Below are positions 16,476-24,767 of a stretch of 64,000 nt of DNA, one piece after another (position 1 is the first letter of the stretch; each line of letters begins with the position of its first letter). The translations under genes and the position numbers were made by a program. The notes under the pieces are model-generated. The model saw only the letters and a program-made list of their open reading frames with translations, was not told the DNA's origin and ran no database searches. Source of the DNA: JAWLGZ01 sp041690635 (lineage in GTDB: Bacteria > Pseudomonadota > Gammaproteobacteria > Thiohalomonadales > Thiohalomonadaceae); contig JAWLGZ010000004.1 in the NCBI GenBank assembly GCA_041690635.1, forward strand, positions 62,001 to 126,000, in the 5' to 3' direction.

Positions 16476-18293
16476 CTACGGATTGAGCCAACGACGGCGC
16501 TTTTCGGCGGCGGGGCCCCCTTCGTCGCGGATGGCCAGCCAGGCGGTATCTTCGGGAGGCGCCTTCAGGGTGACGGCAAACTCCATCAACTCGTCGCGGC
16601 GGAAGGCGTGGATCTTCACCTCGGCGCCAGGTGCATAACGGCCGAGCAGGCTCTCGAGGTTTTCATGGGTGGCGCGGATGCCGTCCACCGCCACTAACAC
16701 GTCACCCGCCGCCAGCCCCGCCTCCTGCGCGGCACCGCCTTGGTGCACCACCGTCAGGCGCGCGCCGAAATCGGCCGCGGTATTGATGCCGAGCACCGGA
16801 CGACGAATCAGTTCTGCATCACCCTTCGATGGTGGTTTGCCCCCTTTGTCCGAGGGTGACTCCGGCCGCCGCAGTCGGAGGTCGATACCCACAAAATCCA
16901 GCAGTTCGGCGAGGGGTGGATCCTCGGTCCCCTCGACGTAGCGCCCCAGCAAAGCAGACACATCCACACCGGTGGCCTGCGTGATCAATTCGGCCATGGC
17001 GCCTTCCGGTATACCGTGCCCGACCGACCCGAACTCCTCCCACAGCAGCCGCATCACATCATCAAGCGAGCGGGTCCCGCCGCTCTCGCGCCGGATGTGC
17101 AGGTCGAGGGTGAGGGCGACCAGCCCACCCTTGGCGTAGTAGCTGACGATGGCGTTGGGCGCGTTCTCGTCCTGCTTGTAGAACTTGGTCCAGGCGTCGA
17201 AACTCGATTCGGCGATGGATTGCCGCGTGCGGCCGGCGCCGCGCAACACGCGGGTGACGTTCTGGCCCAACAGTTCCAGATAGCTCTCCGGGGTAATGAG
17301 TTCGGTACGGGCCAGCGCCAGGTCGTCGTAGTACGAGGTGAACCCTTCGAACACCCACAGCAGTCTGGTGTGCACCTCCCGATCGAGCCCATCGGGGAAG
17401 GTGAACGCTGCCGGGCGTATCCGCTTGACGTGCCAGGTGTGGAAGTACTCGTGGCTGCACAGGCCGAGGAAGGCACGGTAACCGTTATTGACCTCGGTGC
17501 GGCCGGGTGACGGCAGGTCGTCCCGTTTGCAGATCAGGCTGCATGAGCTGCCGTGTTCCAGTCCGCCGTAGCCGTCGCCGACCGCGGTGACGAGGAACAG
17601 GTAGCGCTCGATGGGCGGCAGGCCGCCGAAGAAGGCGATGTGGTGTTCGCAGATGCGCTTCACGTCCTCCGCCAGCCGGTCGCCGTCGGTCTCGTGGCGG
17701 CCGGTAATCACCAGCGCATGCGGCACACCGCCCGCCTCGAAGTCGATCACCGTGAAGCTGCCCATCTCGACCGGATGGTCGATCAGTTCGGCGTAGGAGT
17801 CGGCCCGGTAGTGGCCGAACCCGTACGGCTCGGCGCCGGCGGAGGGGAGGGTGGTGGCCACCTGCCACTGCCAGTACTGATCCCCTTCCGGCGGCAGGAT
17901 CTCCACCGCGCAGGGTTCCTCCTCGAAGCCGTGCACCCGCAGAAAGACGCTGGTGCCGTTGAAATAGGCGTGGGTCGGGTCCAGGTGGGCGCCGCGCACG
18001 GAGAGGTCCCAGGCGTAGACCTCGTACTCCACCGTCACCTGCTCCGCCGGTTCGCAGCGCCAGGTCTGCTTGTCCAGCTTCTCCAGTCGAAGCGGTTCGC
18101 CTTCCGCGTCACGCGCGGCGATCCCGACGATGTGTCGGGCGAAATCACGAATCATGTAGCTGCCGGGGATCCAGGCCGGCAGCGAGAAAAGCTGCCCGTC
18201 CGGGGCCGGGTCGGTGACGGTCAGAACGATGCGGTAGAGATGCGCCTCGGGGCGGGCGGGCCGAATGCGGTACTGCAGGCGCTCCATCGTCAT
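16476..18293 (-). CDS. M61 family peptidase (glycyl aminopeptidase-like) with PDZ domain
   Basis: A 605-residue metallopeptidase. An N-terminal beta-rich domain (YRIRPARPEAHLYRIVLTV) precedes the zinc motif SHEYFHTWHVKRIRP (HExxH). A C-terminal PDZ domain follows (about residues 510-590, VVHQGGAAQEAGLAAGDVLVAVDG). No signal peptide is evident, so the protein is likely cytoplasmic. ATG 18293 overlaps the stop of the upstream gene in an ATGA arrangement, so the two are coupled; a longer reading to 18410 merely enters the upstream gene. Confidence 0.9.
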   Translation of the reverse strand: MTMERLQYRIRPARPEAHLYRIVLTVTDPAPDGQLFSLPAWIPGSYMIRDFARHIVGIAARDAEGEPLRLEKLDKQTWRCEPAEQVTVEYEVYAWDLSVRGAHLDPTHAYFNGTSVFLRVHGFEEEPCAVEILPPEGDQYWQWQVATTLPSAGAEPYGFGHYRADSYAELIDHPVEMGSFTVIDFEAGGVPHALVITGRHETDGDRLAEDVKRICEHHIAFFGGLPPIERYLFLVTAVGDGYGGLEHGSSCSLICKRDDLPSPGRTEVNNGYRAFLGLCSHEYFHTWHVKRIRPAAFTFPDGLDREVHTRLLWVFEGFTSYYDDLALARTELITPESYLELLGQNVTRVLRGAGRTRQSIAESSFDAWTKFYKQDENAPNAIVSYYAKGGLVALTLDLHIRRESGGTRSLDDVMRLLWEEFGSVGHGIPEGAMAELITQATGVDVSALLGRYVEGTEDPPLAELLDFVGIDLRLRRPESPSDKGGKPPSKGDAELIRRPVLGINTAADFGARLTVVHQGGAAQEAGLAAGDVLVAVDGIRATHENLESLLGRYAPGAEVKIHAFRRDELMEFAVTLKAPPEDTAWLAIRDEGGPAAEKRRRWLNP

Positions 18294-19093
18294 TGACGCT
18301 CCACTTTCAGATACACCTGATGCTCCCGGTTGCTCTCCCGGCGGGTCGAATAGACGATACCGCTGCCGCGCCGGCTCGACTCCTCGGAGACGCCGCCGAG
18401 CGGAATCCACTGGCCGATGGGGCCGGCCACGGTGGTGGAGATCTCCTCCACGTCGATCATGCCGCCGCCGCGCGGCGACACGCGGGCGCTGAACGGCCGG
18501 ATCTCCAGGGTGACGCTGGCACCGGAGACCCGCGGACGCACCTCGAAGCCGGTGGTCACGTCGCGGTAGTCGACGCCGGTACGCACCTCGGCGTGGTTGC
18601 CCTGTTCCACGATCATCTGGCGGATGAACGGCACCTCCTGCCCGACCCGGATGCGCGCCCAGTGGCCCTCCAGCACGGTGAGCCGCTGCACGCTCGCCCG
18701 CTCCGTTTCGCGTTCACTCTGATAGACCCGCACTCGCGCCCGGTCCTCGCCGCTCCCGGCCCGCCCCGACAGGCCGTACCCGCGCCCTTCGTCCCCGGTT
18801 CCACCGCCCTGGCGCACCGTGATCATCAGGCGCTCCGGCGCGGTATCGAGTTCGAGGATGGTGTCGGCGATGGCGTTCAGGTTCTCCGGGCTGCTGCGCA
18901 CGATCAGCGTATAGCCGGTGCCGGTGACCGCAGCGCCCGGATCGGCCAGCGGCCGGATGAGCGGAATCATCTCCTCGGCGCTGCGGTTGTGGAGATCGAA
19001 GGTGCGGATATCCATCTGTGCGGCAGCCGTGCCGGCTACCAGCAGCAGCACGGCCGCGACGAGCCGTCGTGCCCATCGGAAGGAATCAAACAT
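18290..19093 (-). CDS. Secreted protein with a secretin N-domain-like region
   Basis: A 267-residue protein with a signal peptide (RRLVAAVLLLVAGTAAAQ). Residues 24-95 (DIRTFDLHNRSAEEMIPLIRPL, then GYTLIVRSSPENLNAIADTILELD) resemble the N0/N1 domains of secretins. There is no obvious outer-membrane secretin pore signature, so it is probably a periplasmic secretin-like protein. ATG 19093 overlaps the end of the upstream DUF7931-like gene by eight bases. It forms an operon with the M61 peptidase. Confidence 0.75.
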   Translation of the reverse strand: MFDSFRWARRLVAAVLLLVAGTAAAQMDIRTFDLHNRSAEEMIPLIRPLADPGAAVTGTGYTLIVRSSPENLNAIADTILELDTAPERLMITVRQGGGTGDEGRGYGLSGRAGSGEDRARVRVYQSERETERASVQRLTVLEGHWARIRVGQEVPFIRQMIVEQGNHAEVRTGVDYRDVTTGFEVRPRVSGASVTLEIRPFSARVSPRGGGMIDVEEISTTVAGPIGQWIPLGGVSEESSRRGSGIVYSTRRESNREHQVYLKVERQ

Positions 19094-19595
19094 GAAGACG
19101 CCGGAGTTGCCTGTCGGCATGGCTGCGCTCCCAAACCTCACGGAAGAAAAGGGCCAGTTCACGGGCGGCCAGCCGGTCCTTGAACCGGGCCACCCCCTCG
19201 TAGCGGTCCGCCAGCGGCCGGCGGATGTAACCGGTCTCGTCAGCGATGAAGAACGCCTGGTTGTACTCCTGGTACTCGCGAGGTGGTTTGCGAATCTCGA
19301 CGCGGCTGCTGAGGCGCTGGGCGAGCGACACCAGGCGGTGCCCCTCGCGGCTGGCACGGGCGGAGTCCTGCACCAGGATGCGGACGTAGGAGTGAGGCGA
19401 GCGGCGCGCCAGGGTGGAGGCAGCCTCAAGAAACTCCGGCGTATCGTAGACCGCCGGATCGAGGTCGCGGGTGAAAATGAGAATGCCACGTGTGGCCTGC
19501 TGCGTCATCGACAGCGCCAGATCACGGTGCTCGCTGGCAATGGTCGCGCTGATGGTAGTCTCATCCTCGCCCAAGCGGTGAAGGATCTCCTCCAT
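19086..19595 (-). CDS. DUF7931-like conserved protein
   Basis: A 169-residue soluble protein with a phospholipase-D-like flavour (GILIFTRDLDPAVYDTPEFLEAASTLAR, later YVRILVQDS), as in a gammaproteobacterial family of unknown function. The family name is from memory and moderately certain. It is the first gene of the leftward three-gene operon DUF7931 - secretin-like - M61 peptidase, with tight overlaps throughout. Confidence 0.65.
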   Translation of the reverse strand: MEEILHRLGEDETTISATIASEHRDLALSMTQQATRGILIFTRDLDPAVYDTPEFLEAASTLARRSPHSYVRILVQDSARASREGHRLVSLAQRLSSRVEIRKPPREYQEYNQAFFIADETGYIRRPLADRYEGVARFKDRLAARELALFFREVWERSHADRQLRRLHV

Positions 19596-19810
19596 TGTCT
19601 CTGCCCCGATGCGGATCTCCGTGGATCATACTCCATTCACGGGGTGGGACCGGGGTACGCCGATAAGCATTAGAAACCCTCCTTGGCACTCTCCGCGGGA
19701 GATCCGGAATTGCCCCGGCAACGCCGAGCCGCAGCTCGACAACAAACCAGGCCAAGCTGGGGCTTGGCGCTCCCAGGGAAGGGGATGAACAATAAAGGCC
19801 TGGCCGGGGA
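19596..19810. other. Non-coding stretch with small repeats beside the tRNA-Val island
   Basis: No gene is supported. The stretch around 19735-19800 contains paired GGCCAAGCTGGGGCTTGGCGC-like short palindromes, a pattern seen in intergenic repeats of many bacteria. It separates the DUF7931-like operon from the tRNA-Val-derived repeats. Confidence 0.4.
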
Positions 19811-19855
19811 TGGGGCGGTACTGGACTGAACCAGTGACCCCTGAGGTGTGAATGC
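19811..19855 (-). repeat. Degenerate copy of the tRNA-Val 3' half
   Basis: The sequence GGCGGTACTGG-ACTGAACCAGTGACCCCTG with one deletion and one substitution matches the tRNA-Val gene at 24768-24842. The similarity continues loosely through the anticodon loop (GTGTGAA). It is a third tRNA-derived copy outside the 37-base att-like pair, perhaps from an earlier insertion. Confidence 0.6.
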
Positions 19856-19926
19856 GAAAATGCGTTGCAGTTTCGACAGGGGGCCGGGAAACGTTGCCCC
19901 AAAACGGGATCCTTGCCATAACAAAA

Positions 19927-19954
19927 AAGGCTTAGCAGAAGACGCTAAGCCTTT
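19927..19954 (-). terminator. Terminator beside the left tRNA-Val fragment
   Basis: The stem AAGGCTTAGC / GCTAAGCCTT is preceded on the plus strand by an A-run, so it acts as a terminator with a T-tract for leftward transcripts. Its position relative to the tRNA 3' fragment mirrors the terminator at 24654-24690 relative to the intact tRNA. Confidence 0.65.
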
Positions 19955-19973
19955 GACATTATGGGTTGTGGAT

Positions 19974-20010
19974 TTGGTGGGCGGTACTGGGATTGAACCA
20001 GTGACCCCTG
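19974..20010 (-). repeat. Left att-like direct repeat (3' end of tRNA-Val)
   Basis: 37 bases identical to 24767-24803, which covers the 3' end of tRNA-Val including CCA and the T arm. The remaining tRNA sequence is absent, so this is a fragment. Direct repeats of a tRNA 3' end are the standard footprint of tyrosine-integrase insertion. Confidence 0.85.
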
Positions 20011-20106
20011 TGAATGGGAAAAGGGGCGATTTTGCCCCAGTTGGAAGTCCCTGAAAAATAGCCTATTTAATTTCGTTAAACAAATGCTTGCGTTTAACAA
20101 AGGTAG

Positions 20107-20346
20107 TGCGGGCTCCGCCTCGATTTCCCCCGGCATTCCGTCCGTTCTTGCCCCAGAGTCCTGCGCCAACTCCTGCAGCACTGCACCAGCGTGAAGACGG
20201 TGCGGTTGTGTCTCCAGCTCGGCAGGGAGCTGTCGCTGCCCTGGGCCGGGAAGCTGGACCCCGATGAGCTTCCCACCGGCAGCGATCAGCCCTGGGTATC
20301 GAAGGGCAACGATGGGGTGCTGGTGCTCAAGCCCCACGGCTCCTGA
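20107..20346 (+). pseudogene. Remnant resembling the C-terminus of an AbiEi-type antitoxin
   Basis: An open stretch without start codon, preceded by an in-frame stop at 20104, encodes about 80 residues. It has an SVKTVRLCLQLGRELSLPW-like helix and a C-terminal GNDGVLVLKPHG strand. The pattern of C-S-VK-RL-L followed by a short beta end recalls the C-terminal domain of AbiEi-like antitoxins. Identification is from memory and tentative. No start or N-terminal domain remains, so it is non-functional if the call is right. Confidence 0.35.
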
Positions 20347-20432
20347 TGAGGCGCATGCGGACGGACGAGGATTTGCTTCAACTGTCCGCAAAACCAGTAT
20401 CTTAACGTCTATTTTGAATTGTAACTGTGAAA

Positions 20433-20459
20433 ATGTTAACGTTCAGAAGCATGTTAACG
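20433..20459 (+). promoter_or_regulatory. Repeated ATGTTAACG, possible operator of the TA-like operon
   Basis: ATGTTAACG occurs at 20433-20441 and again at 20451-20459, an 18-base period, with a related CTTAACGTC at 20401-20409. They lie 14-70 bases before the first gene, whose product has a winged-helix domain, so autoregulation is plausible. Confidence 0.45.
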
Positions 20460-20472
20460 ACGGCCCACGAAC

Positions 20473-21456
20473 GTGCATCAGAACCAGTACACAGAATACC
20501 TTGCTGAGGCGACGGGGCTTCCCGTCGTTTGGGGCGAGCATTTGCCTGTGCGGTTACCCCAATATCTGGGCCAGCAATACGCCATCCACACGATTACCAT
20601 TGCTGGGCGGAACTATTTGGGGCTTTTGCTCAAGGAGCCCGAGCAGTTCCGCCCGGCAACATTCGAAAAGCATCTGGGACGTTTGTTGGCACTGGCCCCA
20701 GGCTTTCAAGGGTTCTGCCTGATGGCCGACGAGTTGCCGCGCTACGTGCGCCAGTCCCTCGTCAAAAGACAAATACCCTTCGTCGTTCCGCGCAGTCAGC
20801 TCTATTGGCCCGAACTGGGGGCTGTGGTACAGAACCAGAGAACGAAAGCGAAAATGGTCGCCGTTACCACCGTTAGCCCGGCCACACAGGTTCTCTTGAT
20901 AGCGGGCTTGGTTGGCGCAGTGGAGGACGGGGTTAACGTCTCGTTGCTGGCTAGGAGATTGGGGTACACAGCCATGACCATGAGCCGGGCGGTCAGTGAA
21001 CTGGAGGCCAGCGCCCTTGTAAACGTTCTGCGGCGAGGTCGTGAACGGACACTTGTGTTCGAGAACGATCGCCATGCGCTATGGCACGCGGCACTACCCC
21101 ACCTGCGTAATCCGATACGGGAGACCGTACGCGTCAAAGAGCGGGAACTCCCAGCACGATACAAGCTGCTGGCGGGCGAGACCGCCCTTGCGACCATGAG
21201 CATGTTGGCCCCCCCCAGGGAGCCTGTATACGCCCTGGGACGCGACGACTGGAAACTCTTGGACGAACAGATGGAGAGGATCCCTGTCGAGGATGATGGT
21301 ACCTGCTGTGTCCAGATATGGCGTTACGATCCAGGCATGTTCGCGACACAGGGTAGGGTGGATTGTTTTTCGCTCTATCTGAGCCTGATGGACGAGCATG
21401 ACGATCGCGTCCAACTGGCTTTGGATGAAATGATGGAGGAGGTGGCATGGTCGTAG
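20473..21456 (+). CDS. Winged-helix protein, probable antitoxin of a nucleotidyltransferase pair
   Basis: A 327-residue soluble protein. A central winged-helix region (about residues 150-200: VSLLARRLGYTAMTMSRAVSELEASALV with an RGRERTLVF wing) resembles MarR-type DNA-binding domains. The N-terminal half may be an AbiEi-like or restriction-fold domain but is not recognised with confidence. It overlaps the downstream nucleotidyltransferase gene by ten bases, as in type IV toxin-antitoxin modules where a DNA-binding antitoxin precedes the toxin. The GTG 20473 start follows the repeated ATGTTAACG sites. Confidence 0.68.
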   Translation: MHQNQYTEYLAEATGLPVVWGEHLPVRLPQYLGQQYAIHTITIAGRNYLGLLLKEPEQFRPATFEKHLGRLLALAPGFQGFCLMADELPRYVRQSLVKRQIPFVVPRSQLYWPELGAVVQNQRTKAKMVAVTTVSPATQVLLIAGLVGAVEDGVNVSLLARRLGYTAMTMSRAVSELEASALVNVLRRGRERTLVFENDRHALWHAALPHLRNPIRETVRVKERELPARYKLLAGETALATMSMLAPPREPVYALGRDDWKLLDEQMERIPVEDDGTCCVQIWRYDPGMFATQGRVDCFSLYLSLMDEHDDRVQLALDEMMEEVAWS

Positions 21457-22220
21457 GGATCGAGCGTTTCGCTGAACATTTTGCCGATTACCAGGATAGG
21501 TATCTGTTGATCGGTGGGGCGGCGAGCTGGTTGGTGTTGGATGAAGCCGGTATGGATCCGCGTGCCACCAAGGATCTGGATATCGTTCTCTGCATCGAGG
21601 CCCTGGACCGCGAGTTCGCTGCCGTATTCTGGGAATTCATCCGTCAAGGCGGATACGAAATCCAGGAGAGGAGCACTGGAGCCAAGCTCTTTTACCGGTT
21701 CCGTAAACCAGCCCAGCCTGGATATCCGGTCATGCTTGAATTGTTTTCACGAAAGCCGGATGCGTTGGTTTTGGGGGGTGATGCCCACTTGACGCCAATC
21801 CCTGTAGGCGAGGATGTATCGAGCCTCTCGGCGATCTTGTTGGACGATGAATATTACGGCTTCCTCCACGATCACAAGATTGAGATATCGGGTGTTTCGC
21901 TCGTCAGCGAAGCGTGCCTGATTCCGCTGAAGGCGCGCGCATGGCTTGACCTTACCAAGAGGAAGCAAGCAGGCGAAGCGATTGATGGCCGCGATATCAA
22001 GAAACACCGAACGGACGTTTTGCGCCTCTATCAGATGATAGCCCCTGGATCGGTCATCGAATTGCCAGAACCTGTCCGCGCCGACTTGGCCGAGTTCCTG
22101 GATTCGGTCGAGCAAGAGGTTGATGCACAGCTGTTGAAGAGCCTGTCGATCACTGGAGTCACCCCGGAAGCGGTGATCCAAGCCATCCGGAACGCATATG
22201 CGATAGCCGATGTCAGGTGA
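21447..22220 (+). CDS. Nucleotidyltransferase-fold protein, AbiEii-like probable toxin
   Basis: A 257-residue protein with a nucleotidyltransferase core: LLIGGAASWLVL (residues 19-30) then ATKDLDIVLCIEAL carrying the paired metal-binding aspartates. Later LVSEACLIPLKARAWLDL and GRDIKKHRTDVLRL match the helical part of AbiEii/AbiGii-like proteins. These transfer nucleotides to tRNA or proteins, and many act as abortive-infection toxins neutralised by the partner. The target here is unknown. ATG 21447 lies inside the end of the partner gene. Confidence 0.72.
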   Translation: MVVGIERFAEHFADYQDRYLLIGGAASWLVLDEAGMDPRATKDLDIVLCIEALDREFAAVFWEFIRQGGYEIQERSTGAKLFYRFRKPAQPGYPVMLELFSRKPDALVLGGDAHLTPIPVGEDVSSLSAILLDDEYYGFLHDHKIEISGVSLVSEACLIPLKARAWLDLTKRKQAGEAIDGRDIKKHRTDVLRLYQMIAPGSVIELPEPVRADLAEFLDSVEQEVDAQLLKSLSITGVTPEAVIQAIRNAYAIADVR

Positions 22221-22308
22221 GCGCCGATGAGAGGCGAATGATCTCTGCCGACCAGTTCCAGACTACCGGTTGGCTGGTTCGGGGCCGGGCAGATTCAGTG
22301 GGGGCGTT

Positions 22309-23427
22309 ATGACGGAGCACCAACAACGCACCGTTACCCGCGAAGAACTGTTCGAACAGGTCTGGCAGACCCCCATGACCCAGCTCGCCAAGGAGTATGG
22401 GATCTCCGACGTTGGTCTCGCCAAGGTCTGTAAACGGATGGAGGTGCCGAGGCCCCCTCGTGGCTATTGGGCGAAGGTGGAAGCGGGGAGAGCACCACCG
22501 AAGCCGAAACTCAAACCCCTGACGAAGCAAGGCATCGACAGCGTGGTGATAACGCCCGTTGGTGACAGTTACCCGGCGAGCCCCCTGAAGGGGGAGGCTC
22601 CCGAGGATATCCCGGTCCCCACAGTCGTCGAAGAACCGCACCGGCTAACCGAGAAGACGCTGGTCGCCTTGGAGAAGGGGAAGGCCGACGAGAAAGGGAT
22701 CATTCAGCCTCGCAACAAGATCTCTTTCGATATCGCAGTAACCCGTGAGCAGGTTGAGCGCGCATGCCGCGTGATGGATGCGCTGGTGAAAGCGTTGGAG
22801 GCAAGGGGATATTTGGTTTCCGTTGCCGGGCACCCCATGGCCAAGACCACCGTGAACGTCGATGGCGAGTCGTTCGAGTTCGGTATCGATGAAAAGGTTG
22901 GTCGTAGCGACCATCTGCCTACCAAGGAAGAGCGGGCACGGTACGGAACATCCTACTGGAGGATCCCCAAGTACGACTACGAACCTACCGGTTTGTTGTT
23001 CCTGCGGATACGGAACGCACCCTACGGTTGTCGCCAGCAGTGGGCCGACGGGAAGAGGCAGAAGATCGAGCACTGCCTCGGCGAGTTCGTGCTCGGGCTC
23101 CGGGCAGCGGCTCAGCGTGAGAAGGAGCTGCGAGAGGAGCGCAGGCTCCGAGAGATCGCCTGGGCTGAGGAGCAGAAACAGAGGGAAGAACTCCAGCGGC
23201 TGGCCCGTCTGGAGAAGATGCGGGCCGAAAAATTGACCAAGGATGCTGCCGACTGGGAGTTGGCCAACAGGATCCGGGGATACATCCACGAGCTGGAGAG
23301 TCGCTTCGGCACCGTTGACGGACTGACCGAGTGGATTGAGTGGGCGAAGGGTTATGCAGACAAGATTGACCCACTGATGCGCCCGGATGAACTGGGCTTT
23401 AATCCAAGGTCATCGTATTACTATTGA
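22309..23427 (+). CDS. Conserved island protein with HTH-like N-terminus and coiled coil
   Basis: A 372-residue protein of unknown function. Residues 8-60 (REELFEQVWQTPMTQLAKEYGISDVGLAKVCKRMEVPRPPRGYWAK) look like a small helix-turn-helix and recur in a widespread family in accessory regions. The middle holds a mixed alpha/beta region. Residues about 260-330 are highly charged and probably coiled coil. ATG 22309 is chosen because the TREELFEQVW region starts just after it; an upstream in-frame start at 22270 adds poor sequence. The gene lies 88 bases after the nucleotidyltransferase and may be part of the same defence-like module. Confidence 0.65.
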   Translation: MTEHQQRTVTREELFEQVWQTPMTQLAKEYGISDVGLAKVCKRMEVPRPPRGYWAKVEAGRAPPKPKLKPLTKQGIDSVVITPVGDSYPASPLKGEAPEDIPVPTVVEEPHRLTEKTLVALEKGKADEKGIIQPRNKISFDIAVTREQVERACRVMDALVKALEARGYLVSVAGHPMAKTTVNVDGESFEFGIDEKVGRSDHLPTKEERARYGTSYWRIPKYDYEPTGLLFLRIRNAPYGCRQQWADGKRQKIEHCLGEFVLGLRAAAQREKELREERRLREIAWAEEQKQREELQRLARLEKMRAEKLTKDAADWELANRIRGYIHELESRFGTVDGLTEWIEWAKGYADKIDPLMRPDELGFNPRSSYYY

Positions 23428-23484
23428 TCGCGAGACTGTTGCCCATCCCGTGACAAACAAGTTCGTTGAAGAGGCAGGTACCGA

Positions 23485-24201
23485 GTGAACGTCATCGGCA
23501 TCGATGGTTGTCGACGTGGCTGGGTCTTTGTCCAGTTCATGGGAGGGCAGGAATTCCGGTGGGGTGTCGTGGGTCGCCTTGATGCCTTGCGTGACCGGAT
23601 CGACACTTCCGATCTCACCTTGATCGACATTCCTATCGGACTCAAATCTTACGGTTCAGGAGAGCGGCAATGTGACCGCGAAGCCAGAAAACTGCTCGGC
23701 CTCAGGGCATCCAGCGTCTTTCCCGCGCCCTGTCGGCAGGCACTGAACTGTTGCGATTACGCCGAGGGGAGTGCAGTCAATCAGTCGGTGACCGGACGAA
23801 AGCTATCCGTGCAAAGTTGGGCAATCGTCCCGAAGATTTCCGAGGCCGATTGCGTCGTCCGGAGTCTTCTGGACCGCCGGAAACTGCGCGAGATGCATCC
23901 GGAAGTCTGCTTCATGGCCCTGAACGGTGGAAAGCCCATGCGCCACAACAAGAAAAAGGCGGCGGGACAGGCGGAGCGACTGGCCGTCCTCAGCCGTTAT
24001 CGCCCGGATGCGGAATACATCTTTCAGGAAGTGAGGGCCCGCTGGTTGAAGAAGGAATTGGCGAACGACGACATTCTGGATGCCCTTGTCGGAGCTGTGG
24101 TCGCGTCCCACCCTGACTGGCTGGTTTCCCTGCCAATGTCCCCTGAGGATGACGAACTTAGTTTGCCGATGGAAATGGTCTACGCAGTGCCCGTGGCATA
24201 G
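23485..24201 (+). CDS. DUF429 family protein (predicted RNase H-fold nuclease)
   Basis: A 238-residue protein matching DUF429: NVIGIDGCRRGW at the N-terminus, LIDIPIGL, ASSVFPAPCRQAL, REMHPEVCFMALNGG and DDILDALVGAVVA. These acidic motifs are those of a Ruvc/RNase H-like active site. The cellular role is unknown; the family is often seen on islands. The GTG start follows a GAGGCAGG box. It is the last intact gene of the tRNA-Val island. Confidence 0.8.
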   Translation: MNVIGIDGCRRGWVFVQFMGGQEFRWGVVGRLDALRDRIDTSDLTLIDIPIGLKSYGSGERQCDREARKLLGLRASSVFPAPCRQALNCCDYAEGSAVNQSVTGRKLSVQSWAIVPKISEADCVVRSLLDRRKLREMHPEVCFMALNGGKPMRHNKKKAAGQAERLAVLSRYRPDAEYIFQEVRARWLKKELANDDILDALVGAVVASHPDWLVSLPMSPEDDELSLPMEMVYAVPVA

Positions 24202-24420
24202 CCCGAGGACGAAGAGTTTGGCCTGGGACACAAGGCGCCCCGCCAACTCACCAAACAGCTCCGTCTGCGTCGGATGCGACAAATCACCTCCCCCACCTGC
24301 TCCAACGTCATGCAGGCGCTGACCATCGTCACCGCGTCGCCGAACAGCGTACTGGTGTGGCCCGCCAGCAGCCCATGCCGAGAGTCGCCTTGTCGGCCAC
24401 GATTTGATCATTCCAGACTA

Positions 24421-24597
24421 AGGCCGAATCAGGCGTTTTACCGAAACCCTTCCGGGGCCGCGGTGCATCGTGCCTGATGGCTTTATCGAATGGCGGAAAG
24501 AGAGTGGCAGTAAATAGCCGTACTACGTCCGACCGGTCGAGGGTGAGCCGACGTTCTTTGCCGGCCTGTCAGGCGGAGGGGAGCAGGACCGCCGGTA
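24421..24597 (+). pseudogene. Decayed SOS-response-associated peptidase (SRAP/YedK) fragment
   Basis: In one frame the segment reads RCIVPDGFIEWRKESGSK, stop, PYYVRPVEGEPTFFAGL. Intact SRAP proteins have a CxVPADGFYEW motif followed by a K-PY-I-L-DG-P-FAGL stretch. Here one codon of that motif is missing and a TAG interrupts the frame (at about 24514), so the gene is dead. The N-terminal catalytic Cys region is absent. Bases 24202-24420 before it hold no recognisable gene. Confidence 0.6.
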
Positions 24598-24653
24598 GGA
24601 AATCGTTTAGCCTGTAGAAATTAGGATACAGGGGGAATCCAGCCCCCCAAACG

Positions 24654-24690
24654 AAAAAGCCCCCGCCTAAAAAATCCGTTGCGGGGGCTT
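24654..24690 (-). terminator. Terminator downstream of tRNA-Val
   Basis: GCCCCCGC (24659-24666) pairs with GCGGGGGC (24681-24688). The A-run at 24654-24658 gives a T-tract on the minus strand, so it ends leftward transcripts from tRNA-Val. Confidence 0.75.
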
Positions 24691-24767
24691 CACTGGTTAC
24701 ACAGCGGTTTTTTGTGACCAAGCGCAACAAAACAACACTAACTAACTTGTTGTTTCTCGGCTTTAAT

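Noticed and set aside
19974..20020. A second tRNA-Val gene at the left island border
   Set aside because: Only the 3' end and T arm are present; acceptor 5' strand, D arm and anticodon arm are missing.
23803..24411. Minus-strand frame of 202 residues over the DUF429 gene end
   Set aside because: The plus-strand DUF429 protein has conserved motifs up to its C-terminus; the minus frame has no recognised feature.
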